64,000 nt of DNA from Morinoia aosen. Its lineage: Eukaryota; Arthropoda; Malacostraca; Amphipoda; Talitridae. The notes under the pieces are model-generated. The model did not search any database and had not been told where the DNA came from. It saw only the letters and a program-made list of their open reading frames with translations. The position numbers and the translations under genes were made by a program. Positions 11,645 through 23,806 of the stretch are shown piece after piece; the first letter of the stretch is position 1, and each line of letters starts with the position of its first letter. The stretch lies in assembly GCA_030386875.1 (NCBI GenBank), contig CM059567.1, positions 53,676,020-53,740,019 on the forward strand, written 5' to 3'.

Positions 11645-14600
11645 GCTCCGGGTTAGACTGCGAGCTGGAGCGATGCTCGCGATCAAATTCTCCTGTTTTA
11701 TTGCAGTTTGAGGGGAAAGTCGGCGATATGGAAATTGTAACCTTCATAATTCTACAGGTTCTTTGAAAATTTTTGACTTGCAGTTGAAATTGTGGATATT
11801 CAAAATCCATGATGATGAGTGGATGAACTGTATGAGTATATGATGCATGTTTTTGACACAACTAGTTGAAGTTTTATGGTATGAGTTCTTGCATTGTTTT
11901 GAAATACGCTTTGTTTTCAATGTTCATGGTCAAATTATTGGCTGAACTTTTAGTATTAATTGAATTGAGATTCAATCGATGATCCCCAAAAATAGTTGTA
12001 AAATAATTAATTTTGGAAAAGAACTGAGAAGTGTAAGAAGCGATTGTTAGTGGCTGGGGTTCATCAGCTGCGTATGTAACTCTCACATTGATCAATAAAT
12101 CTTTCTTTAACTTGGAAGCGTTGCGGTTGTCAGAGCACATGGCGAATGACATCTAATTTGCTGCACGGACTAGTGTTTCGGAACGATGAATGTTTCGAGA
12201 GTGCGTTGAACGTGTCATTAAGTCATTTAGTTTGTTTCATAATGATATACGAACTCGGTAAGTTTTTGAGGTTCACACAAAGTGGCTGTCGAAGTGCGTT
12301 TGCAAGGAGGCGTCTGCGCCGTTGGACTGATGGAAGTGGTTGTCGCAATGCACTTCCTGCCGGCCTCCAAATAATTGGGAACTGCTAAGCTGCAGCCTGA
12401 CAGAGGCGTGTTTTACTCATCCATGAACCTGAATTTAGCCTCACTGCGTCGTGTTCAAACGTCAGCGGTTCAGAGTCTCGCTTGATTTCAAGTCATCAAA
12501 TCTGTTGACTGGACAGGATTTGCAATGCCTTCGGCTTTCAAAAAAATAATATGCTAGTCTCGTTAAGTTAGCGGTACGACAGCATGCACTTGATTTCCTT
12601 TGTGTTGCTGGCTGTTGATGGGACTGGTAATAATGCGGTAGTCAGCAGAACATTAATGTCTGCTGCAAATGGTGAGCTCTCACGCGATTGCAAGCCTCTG
12701 TTGCACTTTGCGCAATAAGTTCTCGCTCTAAGTAGCTCTTTAATTCTGGTGACGCTTTCAAGTAGCAGTTCGTCGTCCACACAGGTATTTCGTTGTTGCC
12801 AACTTACGCCAAGATTTTGCTGTTTACGGTAAATGAATCTGGTGACTCTCTCAAGTAGCTGTTCGTTGCCAACACAAGTATTTCGTTGTTGCCAACTTAC
12901 TGTACGTCAAGATTTCGCTGTTACGTTAGACGAAGTTGAGCACCCCGCGTTTGCCGACAGCGCGCACAAGTCAGCCACGGTGTGCCGTGTGTCGCAAGCA
13001 GAATGGATTATGGTAGGGCAGGCCCTGCATATCTCGCCAAGAATGCGGCCCGATCATATATGGGCGTCCTCCCCAGACGCTGGATCTCTCCTCCCTCATC
13101 CGGTCTCTTCCTCTGGGCTCCTTTCTGAAAGCCTGCGCGCTCGACCTTAGCCAAGATGGGTGCTCAAATGAATGTCTTCATTAGCGCAGTTTTGCCGTTT
13201 GAAATATTCTGTAATAAATCTCGAGGTGACTTACGCAGGTTCGCGGATGTGGGAGTGGTAGAGAGCGGTGCGTTGAGTTCCGCTTTGGGCAACGGAGGAG
13301 CGATTCTTGTTCAGCTGTCGCGATGCGTGTTCGTTGCTCTGTTCTGTGATTGCGCTTATCTCTACTTGTGTTACGGTTAGAGTTGGAATTTGTGACATGC
13401 GCTTGTTGGGTAATTGCTGTCGAGAAATTCTCGACTGACATTTTCTAAGATGAACTGTCTTTTGCGGTGCAGATAATGGACTGCTTGTTAATTTTGAAAT
13501 TTATTTTAAGCTAAAAATGTCATGGTTGGCAACTTCGTGTCATCAAATACTTTCTCAATTTTTTCATAACCTCAGGTAATGTGAAAACTTATGGCCTGAA
13601 GTAGTGATTTTAGAATGGGTAATTCACAGCTAAGAATTTTACAGGGATTAAGCGATTGAAGTGGCATACAGGAAACGCGCGATCTTCATGGTTTTCAGAT
13701 TACTTCAAAACAGTGATACAGAGACTTGGTAGAAGTTTGATGTAGATACAAACTACTTACTGAAACCAATTCAATTAAAACTTTAGCTTCATCCCGTTCA
13801 GTTTACAATGTGTTCTACATTCTGTGTGTCCAACATTATTTGTCCTAACTTTCTGAGTGTCCTACATTTTGAGTGTCCTTACATAAGAGTTCTAACACTT
13901 TTTTTTAACATTCCCAGCATTCTGAGAGTCGTACATTCTATGTCCTAACATAAAATGCTGTGTCTTACATTCCGAGCTCCCTGTTGTTCTGATTCTCGGT
14001 GACGCCTCGAAACTTCTCAACTTTTTGCAGTCGTTGCAGTGAGATGAGCGCCAGCGCACGCTGCGCTGGCCTCCGTGGTTAATGTCGAGATGTTCATTTT
14101 CCGCAACGTCACTGCAGTGGCCTCTTGCGAACGATGCCTTCCTCTAACTTCCCGATTAGCGTTCTGAATCGGACGCTTTGACTAAAGAACTTTTCTGGAA
14201 TGCAGGATCTATTGCTGAGCTGTGCGTGTACAGAAATACCCTCTGAGTTATGACGATGTAGCATGCGAAGTATTTTTCGTTCATTTCAGATACGTGGCTT
14301 ATTTTGTTCAATGGCTCGACGGGTTGTGAAATTGATACTCACTGGAAAGACATGCATGCATGGCTTCTTCCGTCTCTGCTCGGTATAAGAGCGTCTTCCG
14401 TACAGCAAATGACCAGATCACGACTGAGCAAAGACGCATTTTCTTGAAGCAGTGCTTGCACATCGTCATTTCCCTCACGACTGACGAAATTATAGCTTAA
14501 AACAGCACAAAACCCCCGGTTGTACCAACACGAGGCTTTGGTGCGTTAACAGTAACTTTTAAATAATATCCTTGATATCTTTTATAGCATTAGAGGAGGC

Positions 14601-15589
14601 GTAGCGGAACGCAGATGCTTTGTTCTCTTGAAATGTGAATTGATCATTTGATAATTATGCATTGTACACGTAATCATCGCAGAGCTGGTCCTAAGAAATT
14701 TCGATGCCTAATAAAAGATTTTCAAGCGTCTATTAGTTCTGGTAATTGGGTCCATATTTGCTTATAAGTTTTGAATTTTAAAAGCTTGAAATATTTTTTT
14801 GACCTGAGTCAGCTATACTGATGCTTTTATTAAATTTGAGTCTATGACGCTGATGTCGATTATTTCTTTAGATAATATTATTTAGAGGAAATCGCGAGAA
14901 ATTTAAATATCAGCAAACGATTCATGTTGATTAGCGGCATTTTTTGCATCGATAATTGAATAATAATTTAGCAGGAACTTTCAGTTTTGAGCAAAATGAC
15001 GGGGATAAGGAAATGTCGATGATTTTTTTTTGCCGGCTAATCTTGTCATCACGATGGACCGTGTGTCAGAATGTCGATATAGTAGGTCAATAACCGGCAA
15101 TACCGAAATCGATAACCTCGAGGTGAGCAGTGTTAGGTAGGTGTATTTTATCTTTCTGTTGAAGGTAACTATCTAACATTTTGCCCATGTTTTAGTTTTC
15201 ACTTGCTCTCCAATATGGTTACGTGTTTTGGTTCATATGTCATGAACCGTTTACAGAATTCATTCTTCCTGGGGCTACTGCCGACGCGAGTAAATGAACG
15301 CCATACACTGTACAAAGTACAATAATAATTAATTATTTTTTATTGTGATCCCCTCCGTAGGTAGTCCAAGATTAACCCAGCATGTGGACGAATCGTTTCG
15401 CTGAGGTAGCGGGCACTGAATTAAGTCACTTTCGCTTTTAAAGTGTGGCTGGCCTACACCTCACAACCAACGCTAGGCACGTCCCACAGTCCAACTCGTC
15501 CATACCACTTTTTTGACTATGCCCGGCATCCTTAGAGCTCATTCGCCTCTTGGCGTTGGCGCTACTTCTCGTATCCGAAGATGGACGAT
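11645..15589. other. Long non-coding stretch with minor duplications
   Basis: No gene is recognised. A two-copy ~94 bp tandem duplication lies at about 12743-12925 (shared block TATTTCGTTGTTGCCAACTT). A degenerate array of ~20 bp motifs (TGTCCTACATTCTGAG-like) lies at about 13808-13982. The ORFs of 60-105 codons have no recognisable similarity. Confidence 0.5.
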
Positions 15590-17449
15590 GCTTCCTAGCC
15601 ATCACTGTTGCTTCCTAGCCCTCTGTTGTTTCCTAGCCATCCCTGTTGCTTCCTAGCCATCCCTGTTGCTTCCTAGCCATCCCTGTTGCTTCCTAGCCCT
15701 CTGTTGTTTCCTAGCCATCCCTGTTGCTTCCTAGCCATCCCTGTTGCTTCCTAGCCATCCCTGTTGCTTCCTAGCCATCCCTGTTGCTTCCTAGCCATCC
15801 CTGTTGCTTCCTAGCCATCCCTGTTGCTTCCTAGCCATCCCTGTTGCTTCCTAGCCATCCCTGTTACTTCCTAGCCACCCCTGTTGCTTCCTAGCCACCC
15901 CTGTTGCTTCCTAGCCACCCCTGTTGCTTCCTAGCCACCCCTGTTGCTTCCTAGCCACCCCTGTTGCTTCCTAGCCACCCCTGTTGCTTCCTAGCCACCC
16001 CTGTTGCTTCCTAGCCATCCCTGTTGCTTTCTAGCCATCCCTGTTGCTTTCTAGCCATCCCTGTTGCTTCCTGGCCATCCCTGTTGCTTCCTGGCCATCC
16101 CTGTTGCTTCCTGGCCATCCCTGTTGCTTCCTGGCCATCCCTGTTGCTTCCTGGCCATCCCTGTTGCTTCCTGGCCATCACTGTTGCTTCCTGGCCATCA
16201 CTGTTGCTTTCAGGCCATCCCTGTTGCTTTCAGGCCATCCCTGTTGCTTCCTGGCCATCCCTGTTGCTTCCTGGCCATCCCTGTTGCCTCCTGGCCATCC
16301 CTGTTGCCTCCTGGCCATCCCTGTTGCCTCCTGGCCATCACTGTTGCTTCCTGGCCATCCCTGTTGCTTCCTGGCCATCCCTGTTGCTTCCTGGCCATCC
16401 CTGTTGCTTCCTGGCCATCCCTGTTGCTTCCTGGCCATCCCTGTTGCTTCCTAGCCATCACTGTTGCTTCCTGGCCATCACTGTTGCTTCCAGGCTATCC
16501 CTGTTGCTTCAAGGCCATCCCTGTTGCTTCCAGGCCATCCCTGTTGCTTCCAGGCCATCCCTGTTGCTTTCAGGCCATCCCTGTTGCTTCCTGGCCATCC
16601 CCGTTGCTTCCTGGCCATCCCTGTTGCTTCCTGGCCATCCCTGTTGCTTCCTGGCCATCCCTGTTGCTTCCTGGCCATCACTGTTGCTTCCAGGCCATCC
16701 CTGTTGCTTCCTGGCCATCACTGTTGCTTCCCGGCCATCACTGTTGCTTCCCGGCCATCACTGTTGCTTCCTGGCCATCACTGTTGCTTCCTGGCCATCA
16801 CTGTTGCTTCCTGGCCATCACTGTTGCTTCCAGGCCATCACTGTTGCTTCCTGGCCATCCTTGTTGCTTCCTGGCCATCCTTGTTGCTTCCAGGCCATCC
16901 CTGTTGCTTCCTGGCCATCCCTGTTGCTTCCTGGCCATCCCTGTTGCTTCCTGGCCATCACTGTTGCTTCCTGGCCATCCCTGTTGCTTCCTGGCCATCC
17001 CTGTTGCTTCCTGGCCATCCCTGTTGCTTCCTGGCCATCACTGTTGCTTCCAGGCCATCCCTGTTGCTTTCTGGCCATCCCTGTTGCTTCCTGGCCATCC
17101 CTGTTGCTTCCTGGCCATCCCTGTGGCTTCCTGGCCATCCCTGTTGCTTCTTGGCCATCCCTGTTGCTTCCTGGCCATCACTGTTGCTTCCAGGCCATCC
17201 CTGTTGCTTCCTGGCCATCCCTGTTGCTTCCTGGCCATCCCTGTTGCTTCCTGGCCATCCCTGTTGCTTCCTGGCCATCCCTGTTGCTTCCTGGCCATCC
17301 CTGTTGCTTCCTGGCCATCCCTGTTGCTTGCTGGCCATCCCTGTTGCTTCCTGGCCATCCCTGTTGCTTCCTGGCCATCCCTGTTGCTTCCTGGCCATCC
17401 CTGTTGCTTCCTAGCCATCACTGTTGCTTCCTAGCCATCACTGCTGCTC
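15590..17449. repeat. 20 bp minisatellite, about 93 units, zoned
   Basis: The unit is TTGCTTCCTAGCCATCCCTG or its TGGCC variant. The left edge (15590 to about 16066) and the last two units carry CTAGCC; nearly all the centre carries CTGGCC. Local blocks of identical variants are visible: CACCC units at about 15877-16010, CCTCC units at about 16285-16335, and scattered ATCACTG units. Loss of TAG opens a + frame of 480 codons that is not a gene. The minus-strand ARKQQGWPGSN repeats are equally artefactual. Confidence 0.97.
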
Positions 17450-18074
17450 CGCTAGAGAAGCGATAGCTAACAGCTGCAAAGAGCATTTGGGGGTACCGCG
17501 CCGCACCTCACTTTGGGTACTTCATTCGAATTCTTTCGCTGAATAATAAATTAATTATTTTTGTTTAATTATAGATTGTGTGCTCATGTTTAGCAACCAA
17601 AAGTTTCATCAGTTTACCGTACGATGGTATTGGATTGTTTTCTGTGAGTTCACTGATCAAAATGGCTTATTGCGATGAATGAATGTTTCATTCTTCATTA
17701 CCAATGAAGGAAATGAATGTCATCTCCGCTCGTGTTAACATTAGAGGCACCCTATACCACAGAGTCACCCTGCCTGGGTGTTTCACAGGCTACCTAATGT
17801 CCTGTGCATCATATGTAGAGCCGCTACTGGGGGACGAACATCTTGAAGCCTCCTGAACACGCTCTTGCTACTAAATATTACCTTCAGTCGCTAGTATTTT
17901 ACTCAATACTTGTTCCTCCACAAGAATTAGGTCGCTTCAGATCCATGGCCATGTTAAGATGATACGTTAACATAGGGTTAAAGGGTTACAAGGGTTTATC
18001 GAGGTGTCGTCGAACTGGCGTTTTCTTACTTTCCTTTAGCCAATGCTGGATCGTTTTTACAGCAATGACTTTAA
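17450..18074. other. Non-coding stretch, no recognised feature
   Basis: No gene, SINE or tandem repeat seen. Confidence 0.5.
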
Positions 18075-18255
18075 CACGTTGTTCGCGATATGTTAAACTG
18101 GAGTTCAATATTCAACTCCAATTCAAATCCTAAAGCTGTTAGCCATTTTGTAAATACCAAGCATTAACTGAGTCCATTGAAAACGATTAAGTTTAAAAGA
18201 TTGTTGAAACTTTTCAAACGACCCATCGATTGGTCGTATAGCAGCAACGTGTTGA
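18075..18255 (+). mobile_element. MITE family, copy 1 (diverged 3' end)
   Basis: Begins CACGTTGTTCGCGATATGTT and carries the family blocks TTCAATATTCAACTCCAATT and GGTCGTATAGCAGC. The right TIR is not clear. It has the same orientation as the copies at 37614 and 41530. Confidence 0.65.
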
Positions 18256-18512
18256 TGTGAGCAGGTGGTTTTCCTCGAAGCCTGGATCTGATATCAATTT
18301 GCGTTTTAGGGTCTCGTCAGTGTAATCAGTAGTCATCTTAGAACCCATGACTCTCAACTTTCTTGGTGGTACGGCGCGGGAAAAAGAGTGGTATCTACCT
18401 TTTCAGGTTGTGGATAGTGATCCTTGTCTCCTTCAGGGCTGTGGCTTCACGTATTGTTCGCATTCCTTGCAGTAACACAACTAGGGTTCTGGTCTTTTTT
18501 TTTTGAGTGAAG

Positions 18513-18877
18513 TTCATCAGGGGAAACTATTGTACCATGAGGAATTAGTGCTCCCTGGAGGAAGATACGAGTTTCCGGGCGAATGTTAGGTAGGCTTTCC
18601 TTTTGTTAAAAGAGCAATGGTTTTTAGTTTCGCTGCGGACCATTTTTTTTAGTGTACTGCTCTACACTTTTTTCACGCACATATATTACTTTCATCAACT
18701 TTTATGTTGCTTCATAAACTTGTTTCAATCTTTGCAATGTCTTATCATTGAGTGTAGGGACGAACGTTGGGCTTAGAGTTCCCTTTCTCCTAATTCTATA
18801 CCACCGATGTTTTCCCTCATCCTCTCTTGGGTGCACCATTGTTATGATCAGGAAGACTGAAACTAACTTACAATCAA
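18513..18877 (+). mobile_element. SINE-like family, copy D (old)
   Basis: Diverged full-length copy: TCATCAGGGGAAACTATTGT at the 5' end, GTTAGGTAGGCTTTCC, CAACTTTTATGTTGCTTCAT, and a tail ACTAACTTACAATCAAACTA. The internal AATAAA is lost. Confidence 0.75.
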
Positions 18878-18956
18878 ACTATAATAAACTAACAATAATT
18901 TTAATTGATCTAATACAACATAATGATCGAGCTCGATTTCCGCGCGAGGACGCGAG

Positions 18957-19820
18957 TGGTCTACTCTACGTCATCGACTGCCTACGTCATCAAATTCTGC
19001 GCAAGTACGCGAATTGTCTACTCAACATCATCGACCGCCTACGTCAATTAATTTCCAATTTCTTATCATTAGCCCGACTTGGTAATTGTGTGCCTAAAAA
19101 CAGCAGTTTTGAAACGTTACTTGTGCAATAAAACAGAATTTGTAGACATGCCGTGGCCAGAGATCGTGATGTTTGAATATGTTTGAATTCGCGAACCGTT
19201 TCGGTATGACAGCCGTTGAGGATGTGTGATTCGTAGCTGCCTGTTGTTATGAACAGAGTAGCAGAGCTGAGAAAATTCTATAAATATAATTCAATATTTG
19301 TTAACACATCTAATGAGTGGTTTGCGTGTGTTCAGGAAATTATCTACCATTACTGCAACTGACCGACAGAACAGGGGCGTCTTTTGATGGATCTTAAACA
19401 AAACTGCTTGAGGCGACTGAACCCACCCATCTACCCTTTTAATATAAGGCTTTAAAATAACCAATTGGTTCGAGCTGTGATTTTTGCGTTTGCTGGTATT
19501 GCAGATCAGTGAAAGTTACCGTATTTGAGAGCTTTGAATTGGACCTAAGAGCAGCATCCAAGAAGGCCATCCACTTGTTAGGTTTGCACCTCATCGATTT
19601 ACATCAAGACCGTGGCTTCTTGCCGCAAAATTTGCTGGTACGCTCGTTTTTCTATCGAATTAAGTTGATGAAAAAATCCACGAGGTCTGTGGAAAGTTGT
19701 TCTGATTGTTTTTTACGTGACTTTTTGGTCGTTGTTCTATCGAATAAGTTCATAAAAAATTCAAGAGGTCTGTGGAAAGCTGTTCTGATTGTATTTTTAT
19801 GTTTTTTTGTGCGTTTAGGG
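18957..19820. repeat. Two small two-copy tandem duplications
   Basis: At 18957-19050 a 57 bp unit is present twice (shared blocks TCTACTC and CGCCTACGTCA). At about 19648-19820 an 85 bp unit is present twice (TTCTATCGAAT and AGGTCTGTGGAAAG). The 57 bp one keeps frame inside a 127-codon + ORF (18748-19131), but that ORF begins in SINE copy D and is probably chance. The remaining DNA up to 20444 holds nothing recognised. Confidence 0.6.
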
Positions 19821-20444
19821 ATCATAAGTGGGGAACAGAGGCCTCCTTGCAAACACACTTCAGTACTTCGAAGGTTGCTTTATATGAGCCTCAAAAATAT
19901 ACCGAGCTCATATATCATTACGTAACCAACTTAATAAAGACACGTTAAATGCACTTTCGAAACATTCACCCTTCCTAAACACTACTTCGCTGTTGCACTA
20001 GAGACATATCGCAACTGTCCAGCATCGTGAGCATGACTTGATACGAATAGCTTAATATGAAAGTTTTTCGATATCTTTCAGGGTTTACTTAGTATTCTTC
20101 ACAATTTTACAACGTAAGGGCGATGAGTTAAGGACTCGCTTGTTATAAACATGCGAGCACGAATGTCAACTACAACCGAGATCGACTTCGGAGATATACT
20201 ACAGTGTTCGAAACGTTCACTCTTACGATGGTTCCTATAGTCACCGAACGACCTACTCTAGCGTCACGTAAGAGTATTATTTGGTATAAAGTATCGTTTT
20301 GTATCGTCTGTAAATGTTTTTTTTAGTGCATCGTGAGGCACGAAAGTAATTTTTCACTTCATGGATGCATTATATCAGTGGTGTTACTCCGTGGTTGGGT
20401 TTAAATTGCAGTCAAGCTTTGGCTTTCTTATTATTCGGCTTCAA

Positions 20445-20662
20445 CACTGACTGCGACATGAGATGCCGGTGGTACATGTCCGGAGAGAATTTTCATTGAG
20501 TTGCTGACTGACCAGTTGTCGCAAACTAAATTTTCCTAAGTACATAATCAAAATTAAATGAAGGCACGATCCAGTTAATGTATGCTATTTCCAACATTGC
20601 TAACTACAATTGACTCTAAATTGAGTTGAATATTTAACTTTCATTTTACCTGGTCCTAAAAG
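20445..20662 (-). mobile_element. MITE family, copy 2
   Basis: Reverse-orientation copy, 218 bp. It carries CACTGACTGCGACA at its left end, the conserved TGCTGACTGACCAGTTGTC and ATGAAGGCACGATCCAGTTA blocks, and ends near CCTGGTCCTAAAAG. Length matches the other intact copies, but the TIRs are degraded. Confidence 0.7.
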
Positions 20663-20831
20663 GATCCAGATTTCGCGTGTGCTAGTACTACAATAATAAA
20701 AATTGATGTGTCGGAAGTTGTTCGGAACTTGAATGGATGAGCGACAACGTAAGCGAAGTAACCAATCAAGCTTCGAACCTCGAGTGCAATTAGCTTTTGA
20801 GATGTCGAGTCATGGACTGCTTAGGCCACGC

Positions 20832-21057
20832 TCTGTCAGAGGGAAACAACTCATCTTATCTATGGAAATCAGCGCTGATTGGGGGAAAATGTGAGGTCCC
20901 GAGCTGCGAGTCAGCTAGGCTTTCTTTTTGTTGAAATAATTTTTTTTGTTTTGGTTAGAATTATTTTTTTTTGGTTCCCTGCTGTCCAAGTTTTCAGCAC
21001 CAACTACGTACCTTCTACCAAACTACGTACTTTCTACTTCAATTTTCATCTTGTTTC
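20832..21057 (+). mobile_element. SINE-like family, copy E, 5' part (split by an insertion)
   Basis: Family 5' half from TGTCAGAGGGAAACAAC through GAGGTCCCGAGCTGCGAG to TTCATCTTGTTTC. It stops abruptly where the LTR-like element begins; the rest resumes at 22908. It contains a local duplication of CAACTACGTACCTTCTAC near 21000-21025. Confidence 0.85.
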
Positions 21058-22907
21058 TGTTGCGATATGAGAAAAGGGTGTGGTTTCAGGACCCCCTTCC
21101 CAGACGCTTGAGGGAATTTCAACCCCCGCACAATTTTAGAGTATTATACTTTCATGCTTGCGTACACCTGCATACCAGACATGGAGAATAAAAGAATTTG
21201 AAAGATTAACATGGATTTATTTTAAGATGAACACGTGGATTTTGGCACATGGAATTATATTATCGCAACACTCATATTCGCACCAGAGCCCTCAGGCAAG
21301 ATGCTAATGATATGCGAAACACTCTCATTCGGCTCAATGAGATAGCTACACCTTAGCTGCATCGGCAAACGGGGACAAAGGAAATACATGACATCAAACC
21401 TTGCTCACCACCCGGTATTCAAAATGAGAACATTTCGCATTACGCACAACTTGAGTCAAAATAAAATACATGAATACCTCGCGTTTGGGTCGAATTAAGA
21501 CAAGACACAATTCATTAAACAGCACGCCAAATTTTGAATTTGCACCGTTCAGTGTGCTGCTTCATATTAAACTGGCACCACGACCATCCTTTAGAGTTCT
21601 TACTGCCATACAGCACTCGCATTTTGTGAATGCTGCGTTGCTATCAATTCACTGTTGGTTCCTTTGGTCTTACTGAAACTGAATACTCCTCGATCGTTGA
21701 CCGGTTGTGACACGTAATCACTGTATCCCGGGTACTCATGTTAGCGACGAGTACCAGGCGGCTGACCGCTTCACGACTCGGATACTGCCCGGCTGCAGCC
21801 ACTGCCCTCGGATGTGAAGAGCACACGGTCGTGGTGCTATAACGCAACCCAAGTCTCCGCGATGTCTCAGCTGCCGCGCAGGCCAGCTTCCCAACCCGCC
21901 TGTGCAAATAATAAGCGGGATTGAGTAATCTATTCCCCGAGACACGAACGTCATAAAATCCCGCCTAATGACATACGGAACAAATTTAAATGAAACCCAT
22001 GTAGCTTTTCCCGACACAATGAATTTACTTTCTCCCATTCAATATGAATGCCCTTCTGCGAAATAATAACCCCCTTGAAATTTTACACAAATATTACAGT
22101 TAAACTCTAAGCACACCCTGTTTGAGAACACTCTACCAATGCAAACCCTCCAATAAGCACACGAATATTCTGATTCCCAATTTTATGCCAGCTCAAAAAA
22201 CAAATCCCCTTTGAGAAATGATCATTTTACCCTCATACTAAAAGCCCAATGTAAAGCATCCTGTTTGAGAGAATCAATGTAAACAAAAATGAAAACAAAA
22301 CTAATTAGCATTCTGCAAATCACTGCGTCCAAAAGTTAGACGTACTACGCTTCGATGACTCCACATGAATTAATTATCAAACAAATTTAACCACGTATTC
22401 TCACCTCTCCTCTCCTCTCAGGCAGCCTACATCCTTCACAGCACCAAGTAAAATAGACCGGTTCTACGTTCATCCTAAGCCTTTATACCTCACCCTCACA
22501 AAGGACGCATATCGTGGGTTGTGCGGGATGCCCGCGAAAATCCTCGCCCTCTAATTGGTTCGTTCTTAAGCGTCGCTTTCCTTATGCTACGTGTCCCTCT
22601 CTCCAATTTTAAATTACTCCGCTCTTTACTCTCAAATACCAAGATTCCTTAGTCCCCTGCTCGTAGCTAATAATCTTTTTAACCCACTATTTTTCTGTGC
22701 TATTTTGTTTATTTACAATAACTCCCGTATATGTGATGTATTTCGGACTAGCTCTTGATACAGCCTCTACCCCCTACGTGTTCCTTCCTTCTCGTTACAC
22801 CCCTTATACCCCTCACGATCCGCGCACGGCTGCTTATGGAGCCGGTTGCTTGCCTCTGTAGCGTCGGTTTCCATATATATATGCCTAATATAATCTATAT
22901 CACGACA
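21058..22907. mobile_element. 1.85 kb LTR-like element (probable solo LTR) inserted in SINE copy E
   Basis: The element begins TGTTGCGATAT and ends ATATCACGACA, imperfect inverted termini (9 of 11) of the TG...CA type. It is flanked by the 4 bp duplication TTTC (21054-21057 and 22908-22911), and the SINE sequence reads continuously if it is removed. A third, inverted copy of the terminal motif (TATCGCAACA) lies at 21261-21270. No gag or pol coding is visible. The + strand is rich in A and C, opposite to the T-rich surroundings. A solo LTR of a Gypsy-like or BEL-like element is the best reading; a non-autonomous element with unusual termini is the alternative. Minus ORFs at 21644-22038 match nothing known to me. 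Confidence 0.8.
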
Positions 22908-23084
22908 TTTCATAAACTTACTTCATAACTTACTATTTCTGAGCGCATTGGATCTTGTGTGGAAACACCCATTTCGCATAGGTTCCGCGTTCCCTAAACT
23001 CCATACTAAATGGTTCCTTCATTCTTCCTCTCTTCGGAACACCTTTGTCGTGGTGAGGGAGCCTTAAACTAACATAATCTAACA
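22908..23084 (+). mobile_element. SINE-like family, copy E, 3' part
   Basis: Resumes with TTTCATAAACTTACTTC, exactly continuing the SINE consensus after the LTR-like insertion. It ends with GCCTTAAACTAACATAATCT, the family tail. The 48 bp array begins about 20 bp later. Confidence 0.88.
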
Positions 23085-23105
23085 TGCTAGTGTTGCGACT
23101 CGACT

Positions 23106-23806
23106 GACACCACGTGGTTCTCTGCAGCCTGCAGCGCGGTGAACCACTCCCCTAACACCACGTGGCTCTCTGCAGCCTGCAGCGCGGCGAACCACTCGCC
23201 TAACACCACGTGGTTCTCTGCAGCCTGCAGCGCGGTGAACCACTCGCCTAACACCACGTGGCTCTCTGCAGCCTGCAGCGCGGTGAACCACTCGCCTAAC
23301 ACCACGTGGCTCTCTGCAGCCTGCAGCGCGGTGAACCACTCGCCTAACACCACGTGGCTCTCTGCAGCCTGCAGCGCGGCGAACCACTCGCCTAACACCA
23401 CGTGGCTCTCTGCAGCCTGCAGCGCGGCGAACCACTCGCCTAACACCACGTGGCTCTCTGCAGCCTGCAGCGCGGTGAACCACTCGCCTAACACCACGTG
23501 GCTCTCTGCAGCCTGCAGCGCGGCGAACCACTCGCCTAACACCACGTGGCTCTCTGCAGCCTGCAGCGCGGTGAACCACTTGCCTAACACCACGTGGCTC
23601 TCTGCAGCCTGCAGCGCGGCGAACCACTCGCCTAACACCACGTGGCTCTCTGCAGCCTACAGCGCGGTGAACCACTCGCCTAACACCACGTGCAGCCTGC
23701 AGCGCGGCGAACCACTCGCCTAACACCACGTGGTTCTCTGAAGCCTGCAGCGCGGCGAACCACTCGCCTAACACCACGTGGTTCTCTGAAGCCTGCAGCG
23801 CGGCGA
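23106..23806. repeat. 48 bp minisatellite, about 14.6 units, each with CACGTG
   Basis: The unit contains GCCTGCAGCGCGGTGAACCA followed by ACACCACGTGGYTCTCTG. Units differ mainly at GCGGTGAA/GCGGCGAA and CTCTGCAG/CTCTGAAG. One unit near 23690 has a deletion that fuses CACGTG to CAGCCTGCAG. The unit is GC-rich and 48 is a multiple of 3, so the frames stay open; these are not genes. Every unit has the E-box palindrome CACGTG and a PstI-type CTGCAG. Confidence 0.95.

Noticed and set aside
15590-17466. ORFs of up to 480 codons on both strands (PSLLLPGH and ARKQQGW repeats)
   Set aside because: Product of a 20 bp minisatellite; all three + frames give similar repeats.
18748-19131. 127-codon plus ORF with a 19-residue internal repeat
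   Set aside because: Its first part lies in a diverged SINE copy; the repeat comes from a 57 bp tandem duplication that happens to keep frame.
21644-22038. Minus ORFs of 87 and 100 codons
   Set aside because: Inside the LTR-like element; no gag, protease or polymerase motifs.
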